Shown here: piece after piece, positions 1-7,774 of the stretch | How the letters are laid out: every line of letters begins with the position of its first letter | Position numbering within the stretch: the first letter of the stretch is position 1 | Source: Spyradocola sp034113365 | GTDB lineage: Bacteria; Bacillota; Clostridia; Christensenellales; UBA1750 | Assembly: GCA_034113365.1 (NCBI GenBank) | Contig: JAXEXP010000101.1 | Location: forward strand, 1 to 45,124 | DNA: 45,124 nucleotides | Reading direction: 5' to 3' | The notes under the pieces: generated by a model | Told to the model about the DNA's origin: nothing | Seen by the model: the letters and a program-made list of their open reading frames with translations, nothing else | Databases searched by the model: none | Program-made: the position numbers and the translations under genes

Positions 1-459
1 TCGTCCAGCTTATTCTTTCCTAGCGTACAGAAAATCGCTCCTCGGCGGGGTACACGCCCCCGCCTGCGGATTGAAGATGAAGGGGCTGCGGCCCCTTCAT
101 GCATCCCCGGGGAGCACATGCCTGTTTTTTGACAGGCTGAAGCCGGCATGTTGGATGAACATACCGGCCTTTGCCCGTCGCAATGGGGACGGAAAATGCA
201 GGGGGCGTGATTCAGCGCGTCCGGGGGTGGGATGGCGCTGGACGGACACCTCATCAGTCGCTGCGGCGACAGCTTCCCGCTCCGCACCGTGCTTCCCCTT
301 CAGGAAAGCCCGGTGTTTCGGTCGGCTTATTCCCCATAAGCAGTCCACTGGACTGTTTATGGGGAAACGCTCGGCCTCCAGGGCTTCGCCCCTCCGGGTG
401 AACCCTCAAGGGGAAGCCTGGGGATCACGGCTCTTTTGTTTCTGCAAAACTATTTGCAG
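1..459. other. Non-coding stretch with a strong hairpin and repeat copy R1-1
   Basis: I see no convincing gene here. At 77-100 there is a perfect 10-bp stem (ATGAAGGGGC, loop TGCG, GCCCCTTCAT) without a T tract. At 121-135 a small CCTGT/ACAGG hairpin encloses a T run. The words TTTTTTGACAGGCTGA at 125-140 resemble GTTTTTGACAGTCTGA near 16666-16681, so this part may belong to the repeat family. The remainder from 241 is R1-1. The left edge of the window may cut an upstream feature. Confidence 0.6.
241..426 (+). repeat. Dispersed repeat R1, copy 1
   Basis: The copy starts with the R1 left end (GGACACCTCATCAGTCG) and finishes with the right end (AACCCTCAAGGGGAAGCC). Between them are a CGGTGTTTCGGTCGGCTTAT module, a long hairpin at 332-364 (CCCCATAA, CAGTCCA, TGGACTG, TTATGGGG) and the CCAGGGCTTCGCCCCTCCG module. 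It lies 34 bp beyond the stop of the minus-strand nucleoside phosphorylase gene. Three more copies occur at 16581, 30752 and 38847. Confidence 0.85.
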
Positions 460-1224
460 CTATCTCTCGGAAACGTACTGCGCCAGCGCCAGCGCGATCT
501 CAAAGTGGCCCGGGTCGTGCTGCGTGTGCTCGACCTGACCCTCCTTCATGCGCGCGTCCCACTTGGGGGCGTCGAGCAGGTCGCCGGAGGTGAAGAAGGC
601 GTACAGCTGCAGGCCGCGGAAAGTACACATCGCCTGCACGCCCGCGCTCTCCATCTCAACGGAGATGCAGCCCTCGGCCTTGCGCTTGATCATGTTGCCC
701 TCGGTCTCGCGGAAGATGGCGTCGGTGGTCCACGTCCTGCCCAGCACGTAGGGCAGGCCGTTTTCCTGCATAAAGGCCTCCACGACGGGGGCGTTTGGCA
801 TGTCCACGTAGTCCGAGGCGGGCGCGTAGTGGTAGGAGGTGCCCTCGTCGCGGTATGCTGCGGTGGGCACCATTACCTTGCCGCGCGCGATGTCCTTATT
901 CAGACACCCCGCGCCGCCGAAGAGCACGTACTTGTCGGTAGAGAACAGCACATGGGTGTCCTCCACCATCGCGGTACACATCGCCGCGCCCTCATAGCTG
1001 AGGAAGAACGCAAAGCGCCTGCCCGCGTGGTCGAAGCAGTAGATGGGCATGTCGCCGCAGGAACAGCGGCTCCAGCCGAGCTGCGTGCAGGGGTTATTTT
1101 CCAGCACATACTGCTCGATGCGCTTGGAGAACGTAATAATGCACGCGTCCACCTTCGGGGCATTGGCGGTCAGGTCAGGGTTGAGCTTGGCTTGGGTCTT
1201 GTCGTCGAAACTGCCGGTGATCAT
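460..1224 (-). CDS. Nucleoside phosphorylase (PNP/UDP phosphorylase family)
   Basis: A 254-residue protein of the PNP_UDP_1 family, which cleaves purine or uridine nucleosides with phosphate to a free base and ribose-1-phosphate in the cytosol. Supporting motifs are GGAGCLN near residue 104, TTDAIFRET at 167-174 and the ribose-binding EMES at 190-193. The length fits the family. The ATG follows AGGAGG at 7 nt. It is the last gene of a three-gene minus-strand operon, 45 nt after the acyl-CoA synthetase stop. Substrate preference cannot be read from the sequence; uridine phosphorylase-like is a reasonable guess. Its place behind a T-box and an acyl-CoA ligase is not explained by known pathways. 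Confidence 0.85.
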   Translation of the reverse strand: MITGSFDDKTQAKLNPDLTANAPKVDACIITFSKRIEQYVLENNPCTQLGWSRCSCGDMPIYCFDHAGRRFAFFLSYEGAAMCTAMVEDTHVLFSTDKYVLFGGAGCLNKDIARGKVMVPTAAYRDEGTSYHYAPASDYVDMPNAPVVEAFMQENGLPYVLGRTWTTDAIFRETEGNMIKRKAEGCISVEMESAGVQAMCTFRGLQLYAFFTSGDLLDAPKWDARMKEGQVEHTQHDPGHFEIALALAQYVSER

Positions 1225-1269
1225 ATTTACGTCCTCCTTCTTCCGAGATTTTATTGAAAATGCGGGGGT

Positions 1270-2970
1270 TTACTTGGGCTTGTCGGCCTGATGCTTGGCC
1301 ATGTCGTTCTGGCGGATCTCGACGCGGCGGATCTTGCCCGAGATGGTCTTGGGCAGCTCGTCGACGTACTCGATGATGCGCGGGTACTTATACGGCGCGG
1401 TGGAGTGCTTGACGTGGTTCTGCAGTTCCTTGGTCAGCTCGGGGGAGCCAACGTAGCCCTTGGCCAGCACGATGGTGGCCTTGACCACGAAGCCGCGGTC
1501 GGGGTCGGGCACGCCGGTGACGGCGCACTCCAGCACGGAGGGGTGCTCCATCAGCGCGCTCTCCACCTCGAACGGCCCGATGCGGTAGCCGGAGGACTTG
1601 ATGACGTCGTCCACGCGGCCGACGTACCACAGGAAGCCCAGCTCGTCCTTGTAGGCGGTGTCGCCGGTGTGGTACAGATCGTCGTGCCAGGCCTTCTTGG
1701 TCAGCTCCTCATCGCGGTAGTAGCCGGAGAACAGGCCAAAGGGCTTGCCGCCGTCGGTGCGCACGCAGATCTCGCCGGTGACGCCCGCGGGGCACTCCTC
1801 GCCGTCGGGATCGACCACCACGATGCGCCAGCCCGGGGAGGGCAGGCCCATGGAGCCCAGGCGGGGCTGCATCCAGGGGTAGGCGTTGAGTATGCACAGC
1901 GTGGTCTCGGTTTGACCGAAGCCCTCGAAGATCTTCAGGCCCGTCTGCTTGAGCCACTGGTTGTACACCTCGGGGTTGAGCGCCTCGCCCGCGGTGGTGC
2001 AGTGGGTCAGCTTGGAAAGATCGTACTTGGTCAGGTCCTCCTTGATGAAGTAGCGGTACATGGTCGGCGGCGCGCAGAAGGTGGTGACGCCATACTTTTC
2101 CATCTTGGAGAGGATGTCGGGGGCGCTGAACTTGTCAAAGTCGTAGGTCAGCACGGCGCTGCCGCCCAGCCACTGGCCGTAGATCTTGCCCCAGAGCGCC
2201 TTGCCCCAGCCCGTATCCGAGATGGTGAAGTGCAGGCCGCCATCCACCACGCGGTGCCAGAAGCAGCCGGTGAGGATGTGGCCCAGCGGGTAGGTGTGGT
2301 CGTGCCACACCATCTTGGGGTAGCCCGTGGTGCCGGAGGTGAAGAACATCAGCATGGGCTCGGCGGAGTGGGTGGCGTCCTCGCCGGTGGGGCGGGGGAA
2401 CTCGTCGCTCTGCTGCTCGACCAGCGCGTCGTAGTCCAGCCAGTTCGGGCCGGCGTTCTTGTGGTTGTCCACCGCGTAGGCCTGCACGGTCTTGCACTGG
2501 GGCATGGCCTCGTTGACGTGGTCGGTGGCGTCGCCGTCGGCGGTGACGACCATCATCTTGACGGTGGCGGCGTCGGCGCGGTAGATGTAGTCCTTGGCGG
2601 TGAGCAGATGGGTGGCGGGGATGGCGATGGCGCCGATGCGGTGCAGCGCCAGCATGGTGTACCAGAACTGGTAGTTGCGGCGCAGCACGAGCATCACGGC
2701 GTCGCCCTTGTGGATGCCCTGGGACTTGAAGAAATTGGCGGCCTTGTTGGACAGGCGGCGCAGGTCGTCGAAGGTGAAGCGCTTCTCGACGCCGTCGTTG
2801 CTGACCCACAGCATGGCCAGCTTGTCGGGCGTCTCCTCGGCGATGACGTCCACGACGTCATAGGAGTAGTTGAAGTCGTCGCCGACGGTCACCTTGTAGT
2901 TCTTCTGCAGATCCTCCAGCGTTGCAAAGTCGTCGCGGTTGCGTCCGACGTATTTCTCATAAAGCGGCAT
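1270..2970 (-). CDS. AMP-forming acyl-CoA synthetase (acetyl/medium-chain type)
   Basis: A 566-residue ANL-superfamily ligase that activates a carboxylate with ATP through an acyl-adenylate to the CoA thioester. All core motifs are present: P-loop TSGTTGYPK at 211-219, GFGQTET at 350-356, YHTGD at 433-437, the hinge GRVDDVIKSSGYRIG at 451-465 and the catalytic lysine in PKTISGKIRR (K546). Overall it resembles the acetyl-CoA synthetase/ACSM (medium-chain) branch rather than long-chain ligases. It lies 42 nt after a cupin regulator and is under the T-box at 3641-3935. I infer that its acid may be linked to isoleucine metabolism, such as 2-methylbutyrate. Acetate, propionate or aryl acids are alternatives. 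Confidence 0.92.
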   Translation of the reverse strand: MPLYEKYVGRNRDDFATLEDLQKNYKVTVGDDFNYSYDVVDVIAEETPDKLAMLWVSNDGVEKRFTFDDLRRLSNKAANFFKSQGIHKGDAVMLVLRRNYQFWYTMLALHRIGAIAIPATHLLTAKDYIYRADAATVKMMVVTADGDATDHVNEAMPQCKTVQAYAVDNHKNAGPNWLDYDALVEQQSDEFPRPTGEDATHSAEPMLMFFTSGTTGYPKMVWHDHTYPLGHILTGCFWHRVVDGGLHFTISDTGWGKALWGKIYGQWLGGSAVLTYDFDKFSAPDILSKMEKYGVTTFCAPPTMYRYFIKEDLTKYDLSKLTHCTTAGEALNPEVYNQWLKQTGLKIFEGFGQTETTLCILNAYPWMQPRLGSMGLPSPGWRIVVVDPDGEECPAGVTGEICVRTDGGKPFGLFSGYYRDEELTKKAWHDDLYHTGDTAYKDELGFLWYVGRVDDVIKSSGYRIGPFEVESALMEHPSVLECAVTGVPDPDRGFVVKATIVLAKGYVGSPELTKELQNHVKHSTAPYKYPRIIEYVDELPKTISGKIRRVEIRQNDMAKHQADKPK

Positions 2971-3012
2971 GTTTCCATACTTCCTTTCTACGTTGAATCG
3001 GGCGCCCCGCCC

Positions 3013-3582
3013 TTACTTTCCGACCTCGCCCATGACCACGGCGAGGAACTGCACGCGCTCGCCGTTGAGGGCGCGCATGGCGTGCGGCACGCCGGAGTTG
3101 AAGTAGACGCTGTCGCCGGCGTTCAGCACCGTGGTGGTGGAGCCCATGTAGAACTCCATGCTGCCCTCGATGACGAAATTCAGCTCCTGGCCCTCGTGGG
3201 CGTGCAGCACGGGCGTCTCCTCCTCGGGCTTGGGTTCGACGGTGACCACGAAGGGCTCGACCTTCTTGTTGCGGAAGGTGTAGGCGATGTGCTGGTAGTC
3301 GTAGGCGGCGCGGCGGTTGATCTTGAAGCCCTTGCCCTTGCGCACCACGCACATGTTGGAGAGCTTCGGGGAGTCGCCGCTCATCAGGTCCACCACGTCC
3401 ACGCCCAGGCGGTTGGCCGCGTTGTAGATGAAGGAGAAGGAGAAGTCGCGGTCGCCGCGCTCGTAGGCGTCGTAGTCCTCCTGCGTCACGCCGCAGACCT
3501 GCGCCATCTCCTCGGCGGTCACGTCCATGATCTGCCGGAGCGTCTTTAAGCGAATGGCAATTTCCTTGAGCTGTTCTGTCAT
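3013..3582 (-). CDS. XRE-family regulator with C-terminal cupin sensor domain
   Basis: A 189-residue protein. Residues about 8-65 form an XRE helix-turn-helix (EEMAQVCGVTQEDYDAYERG). Residues about 105-185 form a cupin barrel with HAHEGQELNFVIEG and the second cupin motif around GDSVYFNSGVPHAM. Such proteins bind DNA and sense a small molecule in the cupin pocket. This layout often sits next to an acyl-CoA or aryl-CoA ligase and controls it. The ATG is preceded by AGGAGG-like bases. It is the first gene after the T-box terminator, about 60 nt downstream, so both an RNA and a protein regulator act on this operon. The ligand is unknown. Confidence 0.9.
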   Translation of the reverse strand: MTEQLKEIAIRLKTLRQIMDVTAEEMAQVCGVTQEDYDAYERGDRDFSFSFIYNAANRLGVDVVDLMSGDSPKLSNMCVVRKGKGFKINRRAAYDYQHIAYTFRNKKVEPFVVTVEPKPEEETPVLHAHEGQELNFVIEGSMEFYMGSTTTVLNAGDSVYFNSGVPHAMRALNGERVQFLAVVMGEVGK

Positions 3583-3640
3583 GTTCCCAATACCTCCTGT
3601 AAATCACATTTTCTCTTCAAACCGCTGCTTTATGACGACG

Positions 3641-3935
3641 CAAAAACGCCTCGTCCCATTCTTTTTCTGGGACGAGGCGCCATTTTCAGCTGCCACGCGA
3701 TACCACCCGGGTTTGACCGCTCCTTGCGGAAGCGATCCGCTCATCGAGGCTCCATCAAGCCTCCTGCCTGTAACGGGACAGTCCCGGAACCACTTACTCG
3801 GTCTCCCTTTCGGCGCTCTGCTCAAGAGTGATCTCGGCATGGGCTCAACGCCGGTTTACACCTGCCACCGGCTCTCTGCGCTCTCGCGCCATGCTTCTTC
3901 TCTTTCGTCGCATTTCACACACGGCTTATTCGATT
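3641..3935 (-). promoter_or_regulatory. T-box leader (tRNA-sensing riboswitch), predicted tRNA-Ile specific
   Basis: Read on the minus strand, the leader contains the Stem I words AGAGAGCCGGTGG and AAACCGG. The specifier region is GAG-ATC-ACTCTTGAG, with ATC (Ile) at 3832-3830 followed by A. The antiterminator T-box is CGGGTGGTATCGCG at 3709-3696, and a terminator follows. The UGGU acceptor-binding sequence would pair with an acceptor end carrying discriminator A, as tRNA-Ile does. In such leaders, uncharged tRNA favours antitermination. T-box identity is very likely; the Ile assignment is less certain because it depends on how the specifier loop is aligned. Confidence 0.9.
3642..3679 (-). 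terminator. Intrinsic terminator of the T-box leader
   Basis: A perfect 11-bp stem (CGCCTCGTCCC at 3647-3657 pairing with GGGACGAGGCG at 3669-3679) is followed on the minus strand by a run of five T. It is the default-off conformation competing with the T-box antiterminator. Confidence 0.92.
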
Positions 3936-3941
3936 GACTGC

Positions 3942-3971
3942 ATTATAATCCTGCATCCGCCGCGCTGTCAA
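3942..3971 (-). promoter_or_regulatory. Sigma-A promoter of the T-box operon
   Basis: On the minus strand, a consensus TTGACA (3971-3966) and a consensus TATAAT (3947-3942) are separated by 18 nt, placing the start of transcription near 3935, just before the T-box Stem I. Confidence 0.88.
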
Positions 3972-4020
3972 CCCCAAGCTGTGTTAAGTTGGCGTTATAT
4001 GCCCGGTCAGTGCGCAGCGC

Positions 4021-5085
4021 TCAGATGTCCCGGGAGCGGGCCTCGCGGTCGGGGAAGGGCGGGAAGGGCGCGGTGGGGAGGGTCTGATACCAGAAGGCGG
4101 TGGAGCAGTAGTCGTCGCTGCGCTCGTAGTAGCAGGTATCGGACGCATCGGTTTCGCCCCAGGCGGTGAAGATGTCGGCCTGATCGCCGAAGTCCGCCTT
4201 GACCTCCTTGCGCGAGCCGCAGCCGATCTGCTGCACGGTCAGGCGCAGGGCGTTCTGGAAGTAGATGGGGTCCCTGCCGTGGAAGCGGTAGATGGAGTAA
4301 AGGCCCTTTTCGTCGTCGCAGCAGGGGCAGCCCGTCTGGGGGCAGCACTTTTCCAGCATGCCCCAGGCAAAGCCGATGTAGTCCTCGGTGCCCGTGCCGC
4401 AAATGGTGGGATAGTCGCTGTCGCCGTCGAGGTAGAACTTCATCTCGCCCTCGCCCCACCAGCTCCTGGTGTACAGCGAGCGCACACCCAGCACGGTGCC
4501 CAGGTACACGCCCTTGCCGCGGATGTCGGCGATGGTGTAGTCGGCGTACTTGGGGCAGGGGTTCTGGCGGCGGAACTGCGCGTGGAAGTAGCCCGCGTCC
4601 TGCGGGATTTCGTCGCCCAGCGTGTAGTCGATCTGGTAGAACAGGTGGTTGATCTCCTTGCCCGTGTCGTTTTCCACGGTGATGCGCGCGTGGGTGCGGA
4701 AGGGCATGGGGATCCAGCAGTTGTAGGCCTTGCCCGCCACGACCTGCACGTAGTCGGACTGCATGTCGCGGTTCACGCCGTGGGGCAGGCCGAAGAAGTC
4801 GCCGATGGGCGCCTCGACGCTGGGGGTGTCCTGACCGTCCCAGTACATGCGCAGGATGAGGTTGCGCATGGCCAGCTTGTCGTCCGGCGGGAAGGTGAAC
4901 CAGATGTGGCGCACCATGCCGCTGCCCTCGGCGTCCAGCAGCGTGTAGGTCTTGCCCGCCTTTACGGGCGAGATGGACGGGCAGCCCTTGCGCCCGCCGC
5001 GCGCCATGCCGCCCCTTCCCTTTTCGCCGCGCTGGTTTTCGCCGTTGGCGGCGCGGGACTGCAGGTTTTTGAGTTCGTAGAGCAT
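4021..5085 (-). CDS. GH172 (former DUF2961) glycoside hydrolase
   Basis: A 354-residue DUF2961 protein, a family now included in GH172. Characterised members act on alpha-D-fructofuranosyl or D-arabinofuranosyl linkages. It carries the family signature GTGTEDYIGFAWG starting at residue 230, preceded by SWWGEGEMKFYLDGD (208-222). Catalytic glutamates probably lie in these two segments. No signal peptide is seen, so it should act inside the cell on imported oligosaccharides. The start at 5085 has GGGGG five nt upstream; a longer open frame to 5310 only overlaps the upstream gene. It is the third gene of a glycosidase operon, 31 nt after the preceding stop. Confidence 0.88.
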   Translation of the reverse strand: MLYELKNLQSRAANGENQRGEKGRGGMARGGRKGCPSISPVKAGKTYTLLDAEGSGMVRHIWFTFPPDDKLAMRNLILRMYWDGQDTPSVEAPIGDFFGLPHGVNRDMQSDYVQVVAGKAYNCWIPMPFRTHARITVENDTGKEINHLFYQIDYTLGDEIPQDAGYFHAQFRRQNPCPKYADYTIADIRGKGVYLGTVLGVRSLYTRSWWGEGEMKFYLDGDSDYPTICGTGTEDYIGFAWGMLEKCCPQTGCPCCDDEKGLYSIYRFHGRDPIYFQNALRLTVQQIGCGSRKEVKADFGDQADIFTAWGETDASDTCYYERSDDYCSTAFWYQTLPTAPFPPFPDREARSRDI

Positions 5086-5116
5086 GTTGATCCCCCTTGT
5101 CTGTGTCGTTCTGTGT

Positions 5117-6289
5117 TTACAGTGCGTTTCCGGCCAGACCCAGCTCCTTTGCGGCGCTGAGGCAGAACAGCATCGTGGCGGAGTACCACGGCGAGCTCTG
5201 CGACGGCGCGCCCGTGAACGGGTCCAGCTCCTGGCCGAAGGGCAGCGGCGCGTCCGTCCACGCCTCCAGCCATTTCTGCATATTGCGGTGCAGCTCGGCT
5301 TCATAGCCATAGCGCTTCATCCAGCGCAGCGTGCGGAGCATGGTCAGGCCCTGGCAGTAGTAGCCCCAGCTGTTGCCGGGCAGGCGTTTTTCAAACAGCG
5401 GATCGTCCGCCGCGACCGACGGCCACGGGTAGGGCGTGTCAAAGCCCCTGCCGCCGCGGAAATGGCGGTCGAACACGCGGTCCGCCATGGACTGCTCCAT
5501 CACGCCCTCGCTCAGCACGTTGGTGATGGAGATGCTGCGGCAGCGGCGCATGTGGCCGTGTTTATCGACGTCGTAGAAGAACTCGTCCTGCGGGTCGTAG
5601 CAGGTTTCGATGAGCTTTTGCCGCGTGTCCTGCGCGAGGGCGTCCCAGCGCGCGGCTTCCTCCGCAAGCCCCAGCGCCTGCGCCATCTGCGACAGCGCGC
5701 GGCGGTCGCCGTAGAACACGGCGTTCATGTCGGGCGCGAGCAGCGGGGCGACGGGGCAGTCGGTGGGCTTTCCCTGACCGTCGTCGGGGGCCTCGCCCTG
5801 ATAGACCATGCCGTCCAGGCGGCCGCTGTTGTCGTGGCCGGTGTCGTAGCCGCTGTACATCTCGATGAGGCCCCTCTCGCCGCCGCGATGGGTGCACAGC
5901 CACGCGTCCCAGCGGCAGCAGCCCGCGTAGGCCTTTTGCAGAAATTGCATATCGCGCGTCATGCGCCAGACCTCCAGCGCCATGGAGCCGAAGGACACGC
6001 ATTCCTGGATCTGCGAATAGCCGGTCTTGTGCTGCCAGACGTAGCAGGGCAGCTGGCCGTCCGCGCTCTGATGGTCGAGGAACAGGCTGACGTAGTTGCG
6101 CGCGACGTCGGTCTCGCCCGTCAGCTGCGCCCAAACCACGCCGTCGTAGACGTGCTCCAGCCAGACGCCGGGATAGGCGTCGGAGATGTAGACCACGGGG
6201 CCTTGGGAGTCGGCGATGGTGCGCAGATGCACGGTGCGCAGGCGGTCCAGCACGATGCGGCAGTTCTCCGCGATGCGGTTTGCGTCCAT
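5117..6289 (-). CDS. (alpha/alpha)6-barrel glycoside hydrolase, MGH1/GH63-like
   Basis: A 390-residue cytoplasmic protein with the aromatic-rich helical-repeat composition of (alpha/alpha)6 toroid glycosidases (GH37/GH63/MGH1-like). Visible features are DGVVWAQLTGE, a conserved EMYSGYDTGHDNSGR segment near residue 145, and GNSWGYYCQGL near 305, all of the type that lines the active site. The exact family and substrate are not decidable by eye. The ATG has GGGAGGG upstream. It sits 22 nt after the GH27 stop and 31 nt before the GH172 start, so the three enzymes probably dismantle one oligosaccharide together. Confidence 0.75.
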   Translation of the reverse strand: MDANRIAENCRIVLDRLRTVHLRTIADSQGPVVYISDAYPGVWLEHVYDGVVWAQLTGETDVARNYVSLFLDHQSADGQLPCYVWQHKTGYSQIQECVSFGSMALEVWRMTRDMQFLQKAYAGCCRWDAWLCTHRGGERGLIEMYSGYDTGHDNSGRLDGMVYQGEAPDDGQGKPTDCPVAPLLAPDMNAVFYGDRRALSQMAQALGLAEEAARWDALAQDTRQKLIETCYDPQDEFFYDVDKHGHMRRCRSISITNVLSEGVMEQSMADRVFDRHFRGGRGFDTPYPWPSVAADDPLFEKRLPGNSWGYYCQGLTMLRTLRWMKRYGYEAELHRNMQKWLEAWTDAPLPFGQELDPFTGAPSQSSPWYSATMLFCLSAAKELGLAGNAL

Positions 6290-6311
6290 GTGGTGTTCCC
6301 TCCCGGCGCGG

Positions 6312-7607
6312 TTACGCCTTGGTGATCTTGACCAGGCGCGCGCCGTGGCTGGGCACGGTCAGCGGGATGGCGCGATTGGTGGCGGGGATGCTCTCGTGCG
6401 CCCACAGGTCGCGGACGGTGTAATCGCCGCAGGGCAGCGCCAGCGTGCTCTCCAGCTGCACGGCCAGCTCGCGCGGCTTGGGGCCGCAGTTGAACACCGC
6501 GCAGTAGGTGTTGCCCGCCTCATCCTCGGCCTGCCAGACGATGGTTTCGCCTGCGTAGTTGTAGCGCTCCTCGCGGAAAACCTGCCGCGCGTTGCGGCTG
6601 TCGCGCAGCAGCGCGAGGACCTCGTCGTTGGTGAGCAGGTCCAGCGTGAAGTCGTCGTTGTCGTTGAGCTCCGCGCCCACCATCAGCGGCGAGCGGAAGA
6701 GGCACCACAGCGTCATCAGCGCGATCTGCTCGTCCTGCGTAAAGTGCGTCCAGCGATCACCCCAGCCGCGCTCGGTGGAGCGGATGGCCAGGTGCCCAAA
6801 GGGCAGCATGTCGGCATCGGGCCAGTGCCCGGGGCCGCCCACGCCCTCCCACTGGTGGCAGATCTCAAAGGCGTGGTACAGGTCGTTCCAGTCGTCCCAG
6901 AAGTCGCCGGTGGTGCGCCAGAGGTTGGCGTAGCGGCTCAGGTGGTCGGCCTTGTCGCGCGGGGCGGGGCCGCAGGAGAGCGAGAGCACGATGTCGCGCC
7001 CGCAGTGCTCGATGGCGTTGTGCACCAGCTCGATCTCGCCGCCGTGGTAGGGGAAGGAGATGTCGTCCACCTTGACGTAGTCCACGCCCCACTGCGCGTA
7101 GAGCTCGAAGATGGAGTCGTAGTATTCCTGCGCGCCCTGGCGCATGCAGTCCACGCCGTACATGTCGGTGTTCCACGAGCAGTTGTCGTTGCGGTGGGCG
7201 ATGTCGCGGCAGGTCAGGCTCGTGCCCTTGATGGGGCAGCGGGCGTAGACGGCCTTGCGGGGCACGCCGCGCATGATGTGGATGCCGAACTTGAGGCCCA
7301 GGCCGTGCACATAGTCCGCCAGCGGGCCAAAGCCCTTGCCGTCGGCTGCGGAGGGGAAGCGGTTGACCGCGGGCACGCAGCGGCCGTACTCGTCCAGGCA
7401 GATGTCGCCGTAGGGCGTGTACTGCGAGTCCTCGGCGTCGGGGTCGAACCAGAGGATGTCCACCACCACGTACTCCCAGCCGTGGGCGCGCATGTGCTTT
7501 GCCATGTAGTCGGCGTTGTTCTTGACCTCCTGCTCGGTGACGGCCGCGCCGTAGCAGTCCCAGCTGTTCCATCCCATGGGCGGGGTCAGGGCAATGTTTT
7601 TCGACAT
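6312..7607 (-). CDS. GH27 alpha-galactosidase-like glycoside hydrolase
   Basis: A 431-residue GH27 enzyme. It begins with the hallmark TPPMGWNSWDCYG (8-20). It carries the nucleophile strand DYVKVDD (D181 or D182), the candidate acid/base D235 in RTTGDFWDDW, GPGHWPDADMLPFG and a C-terminal beta-sandwich. GH27 enzymes are retaining exo-enzymes, mostly alpha-galactosidases or alpha-N-acetylgalactosaminidases; here KVDD replaces the common KYDNC, so specificity may differ. The chosen start has CGGAGGAAATCAAT directly before it; a 23-residue upstream extension lacks a ribosome site. No signal peptide. It is the first gene of the glycosidase operon. Confidence 0.9.
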   Translation of the reverse strand: MSKNIALTPPMGWNSWDCYGAAVTEQEVKNNADYMAKHMRAHGWEYVVVDILWFDPDAEDSQYTPYGDICLDEYGRCVPAVNRFPSAADGKGFGPLADYVHGLGLKFGIHIMRGVPRKAVYARCPIKGTSLTCRDIAHRNDNCSWNTDMYGVDCMRQGAQEYYDSIFELYAQWGVDYVKVDDISFPYHGGEIELVHNAIEHCGRDIVLSLSCGPAPRDKADHLSRYANLWRTTGDFWDDWNDLYHAFEICHQWEGVGGPGHWPDADMLPFGHLAIRSTERGWGDRWTHFTQDEQIALMTLWCLFRSPLMVGAELNDNDDFTLDLLTNDEVLALLRDSRNARQVFREERYNYAGETIVWQAEDEAGNTYCAVFNCGPKPRELAVQLESTLALPCGDYTVRDLWAHESIPATNRAIPLTVPSHGARLVKITKA

Positions 7608-7643
7608 ATTGATTTCCTCCGTGAATGGATTTTGCTCGCCTCT

Positions 7644-7672
7644 ATTATACGGCAACGGGGCTGTGATTTCCA
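7644..7672 (-). promoter_or_regulatory. Candidate promoter of the GH27-GH-GH172 operon
   Basis: On the minus strand there is a perfect TATAAT (7649-7644), 36 nt upstream of the GH27 start. The best -35 at 17-nt spacing is TGGAAA (7672-7667), which is weak, suggesting dependence on an activator. Confidence 0.6.
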
Positions 7673-7686
7673 CCAAATAATAATAT

Positions 7687-7715
7687 TTGAATTTTTGGTT
7701 AAGTTGTACTATACT
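7687..7715 (+). promoter_or_regulatory. Promoter of the URO-D family gene
   Basis: TTGAAT (7687-7692) and TATACT (7710-7715) are spaced by 17 nt. The start of transcription should be near 7722. Confidence 0.8.
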
Positions 7716-7737
7716 GTATATGGACTGCTGTATACAG
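7714..7737. promoter_or_regulatory. Operator-like inverted repeat over the transcription start
   Basis: CTGTATA at 7714-7720 and TATACAG at 7731-7737 are perfect 7-bp arms separated by 10 bp. The repeat begins inside the -10 box and covers +1, the usual place for a repressor site. The cognate regulator is not identifiable in the window. Confidence 0.55.
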
Positions 7738-7774
7738 AGATTTTGTGAAAACGAACTGATTGGGGGAGCATCCT

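Noticed and set aside
1291..3549. A very long open frame on the plus strand opposite the acyl-CoA synthetase and cupin regulator
   Set aside because: It mirrors well-supported genes on the other strand, is rich in Val/Gly/His/Leu/Ala as expected of a GC-rich antisense frame, and has no family motif.
5086..5310. An N-terminal extension of the GH172 protein by 75 residues
   Set aside because: The extension overlaps the upstream glycosidase gene, is Arg/Cys/Trp-rich and lacks a ribosome site, while the start at 5085 has a good one.
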